A DNA stretch of 34,256 nt from a virus. The translations under genes were made by a program, and so were the position numbers. The notes under the pieces were generated by a model, which ran no database searches, was not told the origin of the DNA, and saw nothing but the letters and a program-made list of their open reading frames with translations. The DNA lies in the IMG/VR virus record IMGVR_UViG_3300027574_000003, positions 1 through 34,256 of that record. One strand, 5' to 3'. Shown one piece after another: positions 16,753 to 22,656 of this stretch (position 1 is its first letter; each line of letters starts with the position of its first letter).

Positions 16753-16968
16753 CTATCGTTCAACGCCGGGCAGGTCCCAGTTCGGACCTTCATACACCGG
16801 CTCGTCTGGTTCACCTGGAAAGAATTTCTTCGCCGGCGCGCTCTTTGCGGTGCGGCTCAGAGTCAACGGATCGTCGTCATCGCCGCGCAGTCCGAACACC
16901 GCATGAAGTCCGGTAAGGAAGCCGGCGACGAACGCCAGCAGCATTCCGAGAGCTACGCCAAAGATCAA
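16753..16968 (-). CDS. Small membrane protein (71 aa)
   Basis: TTG start overlapping the previous stop (TTGA). One N-terminal membrane segment (residues 1-26, IFGVALGMLLAFVAGFLTGL) and a polar C-terminal tail (DDDDPLTLSRTAKSAPAKKF). Paired with the upstream coiled-coil membrane protein, it may act in lysis timing or host membrane effects. No holin family recognised by sequence. Confidence 0.6.
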   Translation of the reverse strand: MIFGVALGMLLAFVAGFLTGLHAVFGLRGDDDDPLTLSRTAKSAPAKKFFPGEPDEPVYEGPNWDLPGVER

Positions 16969-17147
16969 TGGTGCACCGCCACATCAATGAGCGCGGCGAC
17001 GCCGGCGAGGATCAGTCCCACGATGATCTTGCGGAACATAGACTTCACGTCCTTGATGAATTCCTCTGCGGTGGAGAGGCGAACGCCGTGGTTCTCCAGT
17101 TTGGTTTCGTGCAGACCCAGTTGGGTGGCGATGGCTTCGGCGTTCAT
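16965..17147 (-). CDS. XhlA-like small protein: coiled coil plus one membrane segment (60 aa)
   Basis: An amphipathic N-terminal helix (EAIATQLGLHETKLENHGVR then LSTAEEFIKDVKSMFRK) is followed by one membrane segment at the C-terminus (IIVGLILAGVAALIDVAV). This is the layout of phage XhlA/haemolysin-type proteins that accompany holins. Unusually it sits upstream of the terminase and far from the wall hydrolase. It is the first gene after the 51-nt hairpin. Confidence 0.62.
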   Translation of the reverse strand: MNAEAIATQLGLHETKLENHGVRLSTAEEFIKDVKSMFRKIIVGLILAGVAALIDVAVHH

Positions 17148-17169
17148 AATCGTTTACCTGTGTGAGTGC

Positions 17170-17220
17170 GGGGAGATGGCGGGACGGCAGCGCTTATCCG
17201 TCCCGCGCAGCAATCTCCCC
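17170..17220 (-). other. Strong two-part hairpin directly after the sigma factor gene
   Basis: Outer arms GGGGAGAT/ATCTCCCC (8 bp, 17170-17177 and 17213-17220) and inner arms GCGGGACGG/CCGTCCCGC (9 bp, 17179-17187 and 17198-17206) are both perfect, with a 1/6-nt internal bulge and a 10-nt loop containing AGCGCT. It begins one base after the sigma gene's stop on the minus strand. There is no T-run in the direction of late transcription, so it may be an attenuator, RNase processing site or 3' stabiliser. Confidence 0.75.
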
Positions 17221-17221
17221 T

Positions 17222-17872
17222 TTATTGCCCCGCGTCGAGGCTTCCGGCGGCCGCGACATCAATCGCAGTGCTGTGGTTGCTAACGATGTGGGACAAACGC
17301 GTTTCCGCGTCGCATGGCGCGGGTATATCGTGCGGGCAACCCTCGCCCATCATTCGTTCAATTTCGTCCTGCACTCGAATCCTCAGCTTTCGCCGGAGCT
17401 TGGCGATCAGGTGTTGCTTCAACTGACTCACCCGCTGTACGGAGAGTCCTAGCTCTATCGAGGTCTCGTTGCCAGTGAGGCCGCGCAGCATGCAGGCGAA
17501 CACCGCAGCCTGTTGCCCTCCGAGAAAGCGTCCCCAAGTCCGGACCTCACTCAACAGAGTGGTGTGCATGACGTCGCTCGACTCGTCGGACATCGTCACC
17601 GGGATCGGCACGTTCTGCCGAGGCGGCCGCTCGCCGCGCGCTCCGGTTTCGCGCCTGGCGTAGTCGATCATGGCGCCGGTCATGCGCGCTTCGAGGAACG
17701 AGGTACCCTGCGAGATGGCCGGATCGATTCGCGGAATCGCCAGCAATGCAGCGAGTAAAGCTTCCTGCCTGAGATCGTCGCGGGTTTGTGTGCGCAACGC
17801 AAGCGGAAGGCCTCGGGCAAACCGTGCAGCCACGATGTCGGCTTGTCGGAAAACGCGGGGCGCCAGCTCCAC
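17222..17872 (-). CDS. Sigma-70 family (FliA-like) sigma factor
   Basis: 216 aa, GTG start touching the stop of the glycosyltransferase gene. Region-2-like segment at residues ~10-75 with DDLRQEALLAALLAI and a FliA-type GAMIDYARRE. Region-4-like helix-turn-helix at ~117-163 (LGGQQAAVFACMLRGLTGNE, SIELGLSVQRVSQLKQHL) followed by a basic helix. This two-region layout without region 1 is that of group 3/4 sigma factors, which direct RNA polymerase to alternative promoters. Inside a late operon it could switch on later genes. Alternative: a sigma-like regulator lacking activity. Confidence 0.75.
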   Translation of the reverse strand: MELAPRVFRQADIVAARFARGLPLALRTQTRDDLRQEALLAALLAIPRIDPAISQGTSFLEARMTGAMIDYARRETGARGERPPRQNVPIPVTMSDESSDVMHTTLLSEVRTWGRFLGGQQAAVFACMLRGLTGNETSIELGLSVQRVSQLKQHLIAKLRRKLRIRVQDEIERMMGEGCPHDIPAPCDAETRLSHIVSNHSTAIDVAAAGSLDAGQ

Positions 17873-18595
17873 TTACTCGATCCTGAAGGGCTTGGTCTTG
17901 CGGCCCTTCCAGTTGACCGCCATTTCCGCCGGTTCCGATTCCAGGTGATAGCCAAGGATTTCCGGGATGAGCGCGCGCTTGCGGCGAGGCCATTGCGTCG
18001 GGAAGTTGGCGTCCTCTTTGCCGGCGTCGGTGTGGCCCTCGGGATACTTGGTTACTTTTGACTCAGCCGGATGCCACATCTGAAAGAAGCCGATCGGGAT
18101 GTAGCCGCCGTGGTGCTGAAACGCTACTCTGGTACCCAGTTGGAACGGCGCATGAGTCGTATGAATGAAAAAGCCGTTCCCCTGGATGGCAGGGTCGGGG
18201 TTACCGATGAACCGCTGCCAGTCTTCCCAGCTCTTGCACTCCAGGCGGTCGATCCCATAGATCATTGAAGGATCGAGGTCCATCGCTTCGAGCGAGCGCC
18301 GCGTGTGCGGTGGAAGCGCGATGTCGGCGTCCATGTGCACCACGAAGCCGTCCTTGTCGAGCTTATCGAGGCCGACGTTGATGCCGGCGCCCTTGCTGAA
18401 TACGCCTTGCCACCGGGTGTTCAGCTTGTCGGTGCGCTCGTAGGTGACTCCCCAGTAGTCGCAGATGCGCTGGGTGTCGCGATCTTCCGGCGCCGTAACT
18501 ACTACGATGCGATCGAAGTGCGGCTTATTAAAAGGCAGGGTGTGCGCGAGAAAGTCCGCGCATCCGGCCGAGATGATGACAGCTTCGAGCTTCAT
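17873..18595 (-). CDS. GT-A type glycosyltransferase-like protein
   Basis: 240 aa from the ATG overlapping the upstream stop (ATGA). The N-terminal fold starts with MKLEAVIISAGCADFLAHTL and RIVVVTAPEDRDTQRI, followed by the metal-binding DxD motif in VVHMDADIALPP near residues 88-99, the hallmark of GT-A nucleotide-sugar transferases. Conserved Trp/Gly segments GNPDPAIQGNGFF and HPAESKVTKYPEGH follow. It may glycosylate capsid proteins, DNA bases or host surface sugars. Donor and acceptor cannot be read from the sequence. Confidence 0.75.
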   Translation of the reverse strand: MKLEAVIISAGCADFLAHTLPFNKPHFDRIVVVTAPEDRDTQRICDYWGVTYERTDKLNTRWQGVFSKGAGINVGLDKLDKDGFVVHMDADIALPPHTRRSLEAMDLDPSMIYGIDRLECKSWEDWQRFIGNPDPAIQGNGFFIHTTHAPFQLGTRVAFQHHGGYIPIGFFQMWHPAESKVTKYPEGHTDAGKEDANFPTQWPRRKRALIPEILGYHLESEPAEMAVNWKGRKTKPFRIE

Positions 18596-18762
18596 AAGAA
18601 AGCAGGGTTCCGGTTCACAGGGAGGTTCGACTCCGTAGGGCATTCGTCCAGCTCGCTCATCAGAATCGGGGCCGACATGAGGTCGACCAGGGCGATCAGT
18701 TCGCGGCACAACACCGCGGCGGGCATAGAGCGAAGAACTTCGTCATGAGAGAGCCCATCCAA
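18592..18762 (-). CDS. Small hypothetical protein (56 aa), start uncertain
   Basis: Its stop overlaps the ATG of the glycosyltransferase (ATGA), and frame and composition fit a real gene. No clear ribosome site was found: a TTG at 18762 and an ATG at 18726 are both possible. The product (LSHDEVLRSMPAAVLCRELI, then DLMSAPILMSELDE) is helical and acidic. It resembles short helical regulators or adaptor-like small proteins only in general form. Confidence 0.45.
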   Translation of the reverse strand: MDGLSHDEVLRSMPAAVLCRELIALVDLMSAPILMSELDECPTESNLPVNRNPAFL

Positions 18763-18778
18763 AATGCACCAAAGGGTT

Positions 18779-19057
18779 TCATGCTGCCTGCGGGTAGTGC
18801 AGATACGTTTGTCCGGTAAACGCGTCGGGTTTGAACGGAACCACGTCGAGCGGATCGGCTGAATGCCTGACTGCCGGCCGCGATCGCTTCTCACCCGAAC
18901 CGGGGATAGCGGCCGCTCGCGGCTTGTCGATCATGCGGATCGAGGAATCGTCGACGAACTCCGCACGCCCCTTGGCAACAAGCTTGATGGCTCGATCGAT
19001 GCTAGTCATCGCGCCAGGAGTCGTACTGCCCAGCACTCGAATCTTCTGATGAGACAC
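18779..19057 (-). CDS. Hypothetical phage protein (92 aa)
   Basis: GTG start chosen because AGGAG lies 5 bases upstream; the longest open frame extends further but its upstream part has low-quality composition. Begins MSHQKIRVLGSTTPGAMTSI, then DRAIKLVAKGRAEFVDDSSI and RMIDKPRAAAIPGSGEKRSR. A short beta-helix-beta domain with a polar tail. A 155-base gap (19058-19212) before it holds weak inverted repeats and no gene. Not recognised. Confidence 0.65.
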   Translation of the reverse strand: MSHQKIRVLGSTTPGAMTSIDRAIKLVAKGRAEFVDDSSIRMIDKPRAAAIPGSGEKRSRPAVRHSADPLDVVPFKPDAFTGQTYLHYPQAA

Positions 19058-19212
19058 GTCGGCTCCTGTTATCCACGCGGGGAACGCCGTACCCACGGCG
19101 CAAGGGAAAAGCTTTTGATATGGCCGTCGCGAGCCCCGGTACCCGAAACTCCGTTCCGGTCCGGTTTCGCGCGTTCGCCCCGGCACCTTCGGTACCGACG
19201 GCACGTGAAGAC

Positions 19213-19671
19213 TTACGCCGCGGCTTTCACTGGTACCGGCGCTGCTTTGACCACAGTTTTGATGGAGCGCTTACCAACGCGCTCTTTGCGAATGAGCTGC
19301 TCGTACTTAGCCGGGGTGAGCGCGGACTTCAGCGCTTCGAACGTCGGCTTGCAGAGAGCGATATAGGTGTCCTTGCCGATCTCGCGGAAGACTTTCGCGC
19401 GAGCCGGAATGTCGAGCTGCTGCACATCGGCGGCCGCTCCGACTTTGAGGCGGTAGATCAGCCCCTCATCGGTGAAGACCTTCTCGACGTCCTTACCTTC
19501 GTAGCCTGCCAGGAGCTTCGCTTCCAATTCGTCGGCTTCCGCCTCGAACGGGGCGATCTGGACGGCATAGTCGGCCAGGATATCGTTTAGAACCCCCAGG
19601 CGATCAATTGCCTGGGGGCGGTTGAAAGGGGAATCAGGAGGAACAACTTTGAGCTTCGCAGCAGCTTCCAT
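19213..19671 (-). CDS. Hypothetical helical protein, first gene of the late operon (152 aa)
   Basis: Starts MEAAAKLKVV at 19671; a TTG at 19683 in the same frame is possible but lies within the predicted -10 box. The protein is helical and charged (RLGVLNDILADYAVQIAPFE, then AEADELEAKLLAGYEGKDVE), with a later FREIGKDTYIALCKPTFEAL and a Lys/Ala/Val-rich tail. There is no ribosome site before the ATG although others in the operon have one. Function unknown; first-gene position suggests an early regulator or accessory. Confidence 0.72.
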   Translation of the reverse strand: MEAAAKLKVVPPDSPFNRPQAIDRLGVLNDILADYAVQIAPFEAEADELEAKLLAGYEGKDVEKVFTDEGLIYRLKVGAAADVQQLDIPARAKVFREIGKDTYIALCKPTFEALKSALTPAKYEQLIRKERVGKRSIKTVVKAAPVPVKAAA

Positions 19672-19682
19672 TGTCAGGATCA

Positions 19683-19711
19683 ATTATGTGCGCGAAGATA
19701 CAGAGAGGCAA
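19683..19711 (-). promoter_or_regulatory. Predicted promoter of the late operon (minus strand)
   Basis: TTGCCT (19706-19711) and CATAAT (19683-19688) are separated by exactly 17 bases on the minus strand, a good fit to a sigma-70 promoter. The inferred start near 19676 leaves only about 5 bases before the ATG at 19671, so the transcript would be nearly leaderless. It is divergent from the LuxR-type gene. Confidence 0.6.
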
Positions 19712-19737
19712 TTCCTCAGAATGGGGACCATGTAATC

Positions 19738-19745
19738 GGGTACCC
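19738..19745. promoter_or_regulatory. GGGTACCC palindrome between late promoter and LuxR-type gene (possible operator)
   Basis: An 8-bp perfect palindrome (inside CGGGTACCCCG) lies 20 bases upstream of the LuxR-type start, between two divergent genes. It is the obvious symmetrical site for a dimeric regulator. Short, and only one copy in the gap. Confidence 0.35.
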
Positions 19746-19764
19746 CGAAGGTTATCAGGCAAGC

Positions 19765-20067
19765 ATGCAGAATGATGGTCGCGGTCTAGTGAAATTGAGC
19801 CTCAAGGAACGTCAGGTCCTCAGGTTGCTGTGCGAAGGTCTTCAGCACAAAGAAATAGCCATGAGGCTCAAAATCAGCGTCAACACCGTTGCAAGCTACG
19901 TGTGTGAGATCAGGGCGGCGATAGGCAACAGCACCGGGTTACTGGCCGTATGGGCCATGCAACACGAGGGAGCGTTCAGGGGCGAGTGGGTAGATAGGGG
20001 GATCCACAAACCTGGATGCAGGTGCAAGGGTCCGGTGTGCTCGATCCTGGAGGATGCGGCAGCGTAG
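19765..20067 (+). CDS. LuxR-type helix-turn-helix regulator (100 aa)
   Basis: Residues ~10-65 give the LuxR C-terminal DNA-binding domain: LSLKERQVLRLLCEGLQHKE followed by the recognition part MRLKISVNTVASYVCEIRAA. No sensory or receiver domain precedes it, so it is a stand-alone helix-turn-helix protein like GerE. The tail has Cys residues (CRCKGPVC). Divergent from the late operon with a palindrome between, it is a good candidate for the late-gene activator or repressor. Start codon has only a weak upstream site. Confidence 0.8.
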   Translation: MQNDGRGLVKLSLKERQVLRLLCEGLQHKEIAMRLKISVNTVASYVCEIRAAIGNSTGLLAVWAMQHEGAFRGEWVDRGIHKPGCRCKGPVCSILEDAAA

Positions 20068-20101
20068 TACTGTTTGACCGGCTTGTCGCCGGGAGCGTCG
20101 A

Positions 20102-20266
20102 TCAGTGGTAGCCGGGGTCGATCTCGCGTTGGACATCGGCCTGGCGCCTCTCGACCTGCTCCATCTTGGCGCGCAACGCCTCATCAGCCAATTCGCGAAG
20201 CTCCATCCAGGCGCGATACCAGAGATACCTCGATCCAGATCCGGGAGGCCCAGCCATTCCGCTCAT
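20102..20266 (-). CDS. Small helical protein (54 aa)
   Basis: Start at an ATG with a GGAAG-like site 8 bases upstream; the same frame is open further (to 20416) but with weak composition. A short Gly/Pro N-terminus then a helix (RAWMELRELADEALRAKMEQ, with VERRQADVQ) likely to be coiled coil. Last gene of the minus block before the convergent LuxR-type gene. The 169 bases between it and the recombinase show nothing I can support. Not recognised. Confidence 0.5.
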   Translation of the reverse strand: MSGMAGPPGSGSRYLWYRAWMELRELADEALRAKMEQVERRQADVQREIDPGYH

Positions 20267-20435
20267 AGGTCGATCTTCCCACTTTTTTGTTTTCGCGATC
20301 CGGCGTGCACATTCGTGGCAGTGGCCCGCCGGCGCCCGGGGCCCGCGCGTCGGAAGTGACGAGGCTCGAGCGCGAGCTGGAGGTTTGGGCCTGTACCGAA
20401 AACTACAGTATTTCAAGGGGTTAGAAGCGGAGAGC

Positions 20436-21089
20436 TTAGTGCTTTCCTTGCGTCACTTTTGGCCCACGTTTTGGCGAGGCTTTCGATACACGCGATTGGC
20501 GTGGGTTTGACGCACATGCTGATACAGCACGTTGAACCGCGGCGAGCGGGACGCCGAGTTCGCGCGCGATTCCGCGGAAACTCACGCCATCGGCCCTCAT
20601 CTGGACGGCCTTGCCGCGATCAAAGATCTTCTTGGGCCGGCCAAATCGAACACCCTTAGCCATGGCGGCCTTCACTCCGGCCTTGACGCGTTCCTGGATC
20701 ATGGCGCGCTCGAACTCAGCCACTGCGCTCAGAATGATCAGCATCAGCCGGCCGTTGGGGTTGGTCTCGTCGGTATCGAGGTTCTGCGTGGTGGCGATCC
20801 ACCGCACGCCAAGCGAGCGCAGCTCGTTCAGGCTGTCGAGAACATTGGAGACCGAGCGCCCCCAGCGATCCAACTTCCACACCAAAATGACATCCAGCGT
20901 GCGACTGCGCGCGTCCGCCATGAGGCGGTCGAGCTGAGGTCGGGACGCTTTCGAGCCGGACCATCCTGTATCGACATATTCGCCAGCAAGCTTCCAGCCG
21001 CGGAGCCGCACCTGGCGCCGCAGTTCCTTCAACTGCATGGCGCAGTCCTGGTCGGACGTCGAGACCCGTGCGTAAATGGCTGCTCTCAT
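20436..21089 (-). CDS. Serine recombinase (resolvase/invertase type)
   Basis: 217 aa. The catalytic N-terminal domain starts MRAAIYARVSTSDQ with the nucleophile Ser at residue 10, followed by GEYVDTGWSGSKASRPQLDR, the conserved WKLDRWGRS and the dimer-helix region LIILSAVAEFERAMIQERVK. A C-terminal helix-turn-helix (KAVQMRADGVSFRGIARELG) binds DNA. Size is that of small resolvases/invertases, not of large serine integrases. Could resolve genome dimers, invert a DNA segment or belong to a past transposon insertion. No recombination site recognised by eye. Confidence 0.9.
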   Translation of the reverse strand: MRAAIYARVSTSDQDCAMQLKELRRQVRLRGWKLAGEYVDTGWSGSKASRPQLDRLMADARSRTLDVILVWKLDRWGRSVSNVLDSLNELRSLGVRWIATTQNLDTDETNPNGRLMLIILSAVAEFERAMIQERVKAGVKAAMAKGVRFGRPKKIFDRGKAVQMRADGVSFRGIARELGVPLAAVQRAVSACASNPRQSRVSKASPKRGPKVTQGKH

Positions 21090-21169
21090 CTGTGCACTAA
21101 GACCATAACGGAAAAGCGTGACATGCGGAAAGATCCATTTGGTTACTTGGCCTTTTCAACGGCCTCTTC

Positions 21170-21298
21170 TCAAGTGACCAATTCAGGCTGGGACATGTAG
21201 AACTCCTCTGCCGCCTCGCGGCTGGACAGTCCTTCGAACTGAGCCGAAACCAGCTTGATCGCTGAATCCAATTCTTCCGCTATCGTCAACTTTGCCAA
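21170..21298 (-). CDS. Small acidic protein (42 aa)
   Basis: A TTG with AGGAG 6 bases upstream opens a 42-codon frame: begins MAKLTIAEELDSAIKLVSAQ and ends in EEFYMSQPELVT. Predominantly helical, acidic. The 22-bp palindrome at 21315-21336 lies just before its ribosome site, as an operator or RNA structure would. Ribosome site, composition and place in the minus block support it; no family recognised. Confidence 0.5.
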   Translation of the reverse strand: MAKLTIAEELDSAIKLVSAQFEGLSSREAAEEFYMSQPELVT

Positions 21299-21314
21299 AG
21301 GGTTCTCCTTTTCG

Positions 21315-21336
21315 AAGTGGATTTTGAAATCCACTT
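21315..21336. promoter_or_regulatory. 22-bp palindrome before the 42-aa gene
   Basis: Perfect arms AAGTGGATTT / AAATCCACTT with a 2-base centre (21325-21326). As RNA it would be too tight a loop, so a protein-binding operator in DNA is more likely. It ends a few bases upstream of the ribosome site of the small gene on the minus strand. Confidence 0.55.
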
Positions 21337-21338
21337 GC

Positions 21339-21445
21339 GTGGCTAAAACGCATCACTCTGTAACCGATCTATGTCCCAGCTCTTTCAATCGGCACCCACT
21401 TCAAAGGGTGTGTCGCGAAAAAGCCTCAGTCTGTAACTGAGCTAT
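21339..21445. repeat. Duplicated 34-bp element (21339-21372 and 21412-21445)
   Basis: The two copies are direct repeats, 27 of 34 bases identical, spaced by 73 bases. They share GTxGCxAAAAxGC and a core CTGTAAC followed by GAxCTAT (plus strand). They lie in the 169-base gap without a convincing gene (21299-21467). Resembles the short repeated motifs found at ends of some IS481/IS21-type elements, but this is from memory and no transposase is present. Confidence 0.6.
21418..21441 (-). terminator. Intrinsic terminator within the second repeat copy
   Basis: On the minus strand CTCAGT and ACTGAG form a 6-bp stem with a 5-nt loop, followed by GC and five T. It lies 27 bases beyond the stop of the 86-aa gene. 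The equivalent position in the other repeat copy has lost most of the pairing. Confidence 0.65.
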
Positions 21446-21467
21446 TCTGGCACCATGAGCCGGTTCC

Positions 21468-21728
21468 TTATTGAACAGGGCCTTCGAACTCTTGCAGCAT
21501 CCGAAGCCAGGCACTCTCGCCTTCTTGCGAGAGCTTCTGAATTGTCGCGATCGCAGCCTGACGCTTTGCCAGGCGAATGCTTTCGTATCGCGCTGGAGGA
21601 AGAACGCCGGCGAGACCAAGAGCTTCCGTCAGGGCCTCCCGTTCCGCTCGTTCAATAAGCATCACGTTCAGTAGGTTCCACACGAACGCGAAGAACTCCT
21701 TAGATCCCCACGTAGAATCGTTGGTCAT
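21468..21728 (-). CDS. Hypothetical helical protein (86 aa)
   Basis: ATG overlaps the previous stop (ATGA), so the two genes are coupled. Helical throughout: EFFAFVWNLLNVMLIERAER, then ALTEALGLAGVLPPARYESI and ATIQKLSQEGESAWLRMLQE. No Cys, signal or membrane segment. Together with the upstream basic protein it forms a two-gene unit ending at a terminator. This could be a toxin-antitoxin-like pair by layout only; no family match. Confidence 0.65.
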   Translation of the reverse strand: MTNDSTWGSKEFFAFVWNLLNVMLIERAEREALTEALGLAGVLPPARYESIRLAKRQAAIATIQKLSQEGESAWLRMLQEFEGPVQ

Positions 21729-21901
21729 TTGGTAGTCTTCCCTTTCTTCACCTTCTTACCCCAACGTTTCTCTGCCCCTTTTCGCCCCTGTTCCTTCCGT
21801 TGTTCGGCGGTCAACACGCTGGTACCCTTCGGAACCTTCGCAGCGCCACCTTTGGCACCGATGGTAGCTAGGTATTCACTGATGATGTCCTGTTTAGCCA
21901 T
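21725..21901 (-). CDS. Small basic protein with 'RKEQGRKGAEKRWG' segment (58 aa)
   Basis: Begins MAKQDIISEYLATIGAKGGA, then KGTSVLTAEQRKEQGRKGAE with KRWGKKVKKGKTTK. The LTxEQRxExxRKGAxKRW pattern is common in small basic proteins of phages and islands and is also present in the 24461 gene. Such segments are basic and helical and may bind DNA. First gene of the minus block, divergent from a plus-strand gene with an evident promoter. Confidence 0.7.
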   Translation of the reverse strand: MAKQDIISEYLATIGAKGGAAKVPKGTSVLTAEQRKEQGRKGAEKRWGKKVKKGKTTK

Positions 21902-21954
21902 GAGTCTACCTTAAGCCGATAGTACCTTTTTTGCAAGTCAGCACGGTTATTTTC

Positions 21955-21983
21955 TTGATTGTTTAAGCCGCTTATACTATACT
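21955..21983 (+). promoter_or_regulatory. Predicted sigma-70 promoter
   Basis: TTGATT (21955-21960) and TATACT (21978-21983) with exactly 17 bases between; a second overlapping TATACT sits just upstream (21973-21978). It is six bases before the ATG of the next gene, implying a leaderless transcript. Confidence 0.7.
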
Positions 21984-21989
21984 GTATTC

Positions 21990-22412
21990 ATGGAACGCTT
22001 CTCCCAACAAACCACTTCGGAACTGGTCGGCAACTATGCGCGCTCGATCTTTGCCGAAGAGATTTACAACTCTTCGCCCGTGATGGAAACCATGAAGTGC
22101 GATGGGTGCTCAAGGTCGTTTGACCTGGTCGATCTGACAGCCGTGAACGATGGGACTGAGTCTCCGTTGTTCCTGTGCTGCCTGTGCGACGCGGAGTTTC
22201 ATCGCGAGCCGGAGTGCTCTTGCCGGTTCTATGGCGACCAAGCCGATGCTTCCGGATGCGAAGAGCACGGGGAGTATGTTGCAGTGCCGGCCGTCCTCAC
22301 CGAAGCGGGTCTTATTCCGGCCGAGGCGGCCGCGTTCCTTGCCGTGGTGGAGCGGAAACCGGTGGTTGTCGAGCGTATGCAGATGTCTCTATTTCCTCAG
22401 GAGGTGGCGTAA
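21990..22412 (+). CDS. Zinc-binding-like protein (140 aa)
   Basis: The first gene of a plus-strand operon. Cys pairs CDGC (residues ~37-40), CCLC and CDAE segments near 63-67, and CSC and CEEH near 75-90 suggest two zinc sites. The rest contains LTEAGLIPAEAAAFLAVVER. No ribosome site precedes the ATG. Possibly an early phage protein that targets host nucleic acids or proteins. Function not recognised. Confidence 0.65.
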   Translation: MERFSQQTTSELVGNYARSIFAEEIYNSSPVMETMKCDGCSRSFDLVDLTAVNDGTESPLFLCCLCDAEFHREPECSCRFYGDQADASGCEEHGEYVAVPAVLTEAGLIPAEAAAFLAVVERKPVVVERMQMSLFPQEVA

Positions 22413-22490
22413 ATGCTGGATTTCTTTTTTTCCCGGTGCGTCCGGGTTCGTGTTCGGATTGCGTTGCGGAGGTACTTTGACCGTGCGTAA
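22413..22490 (+). CDS. Very short basic peptide (25 aa), possible leader
   Basis: AGGAGG lies 8 bases before an ATG that follows the previous stop (TAAATG). The 25-codon frame has hydrophobic start (LDFFF) and Arg-rich rest (RCVRVRVRIALRRYFDRA), and overlaps the next gene's GTG by 8 bases. Could be an antimicrobial-like or coupling peptide. Evidence is the strong ribosome site and spacing only. Confidence 0.45.
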   Translation: MLDFFFSRCVRVRVRIALRRYFDRA

Positions 22491-22656
22491 TCCAGAGCAG
22501 ATCGAGAAGCGGATCGGCGAACTCAACCGCCAGATCCAGGTGTTGTGTGCGCCGAGGGAACCGCAAGCCGGCCGGGCACAGAAACTGTTCGAGCTCCAAG
22601 GCGAGATCCGGGGCCTTGAATTCGCTCTAGGTGTGGAGGTGGCAAATGCCGCGTGA
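22483..22656 (+). CDS. Small coiled-coil protein (57 aa)
   Basis: GTG at 22483 overlaps the preceding short frame; GGAGG lies 10 bases upstream (a TTG at 22477 is the alternative). Two helices (PEQIEKRIGELNRQIQVLCA and RAQKLFELQGEIRGLEFALG) form a likely helical hairpin. Overlaps the next gene by 11 bases. No family recognised. Confidence 0.6.
   Translation: MRNPEQIEKRIGELNRQIQVLCAPREPQAGRAQKLFELQGEIRGLEFALGVEVANAA

Noticed and set aside
17200-17236. FliA-type promoter (TAAA ... GGATAA) across the hairpin after the sigma gene
   Set aside because: Spacing is about 19 instead of about 15 bases and the -10 match is incomplete; may be chance within the stem.
21408-21450. tRNA-like D-arm text (TAGCTCAGTTACAG) on the minus strand
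   Set aside because: No acceptor stem, anticodon arm or T-loop follows; it is a copy of the 34-bp repeat and a terminator stem.
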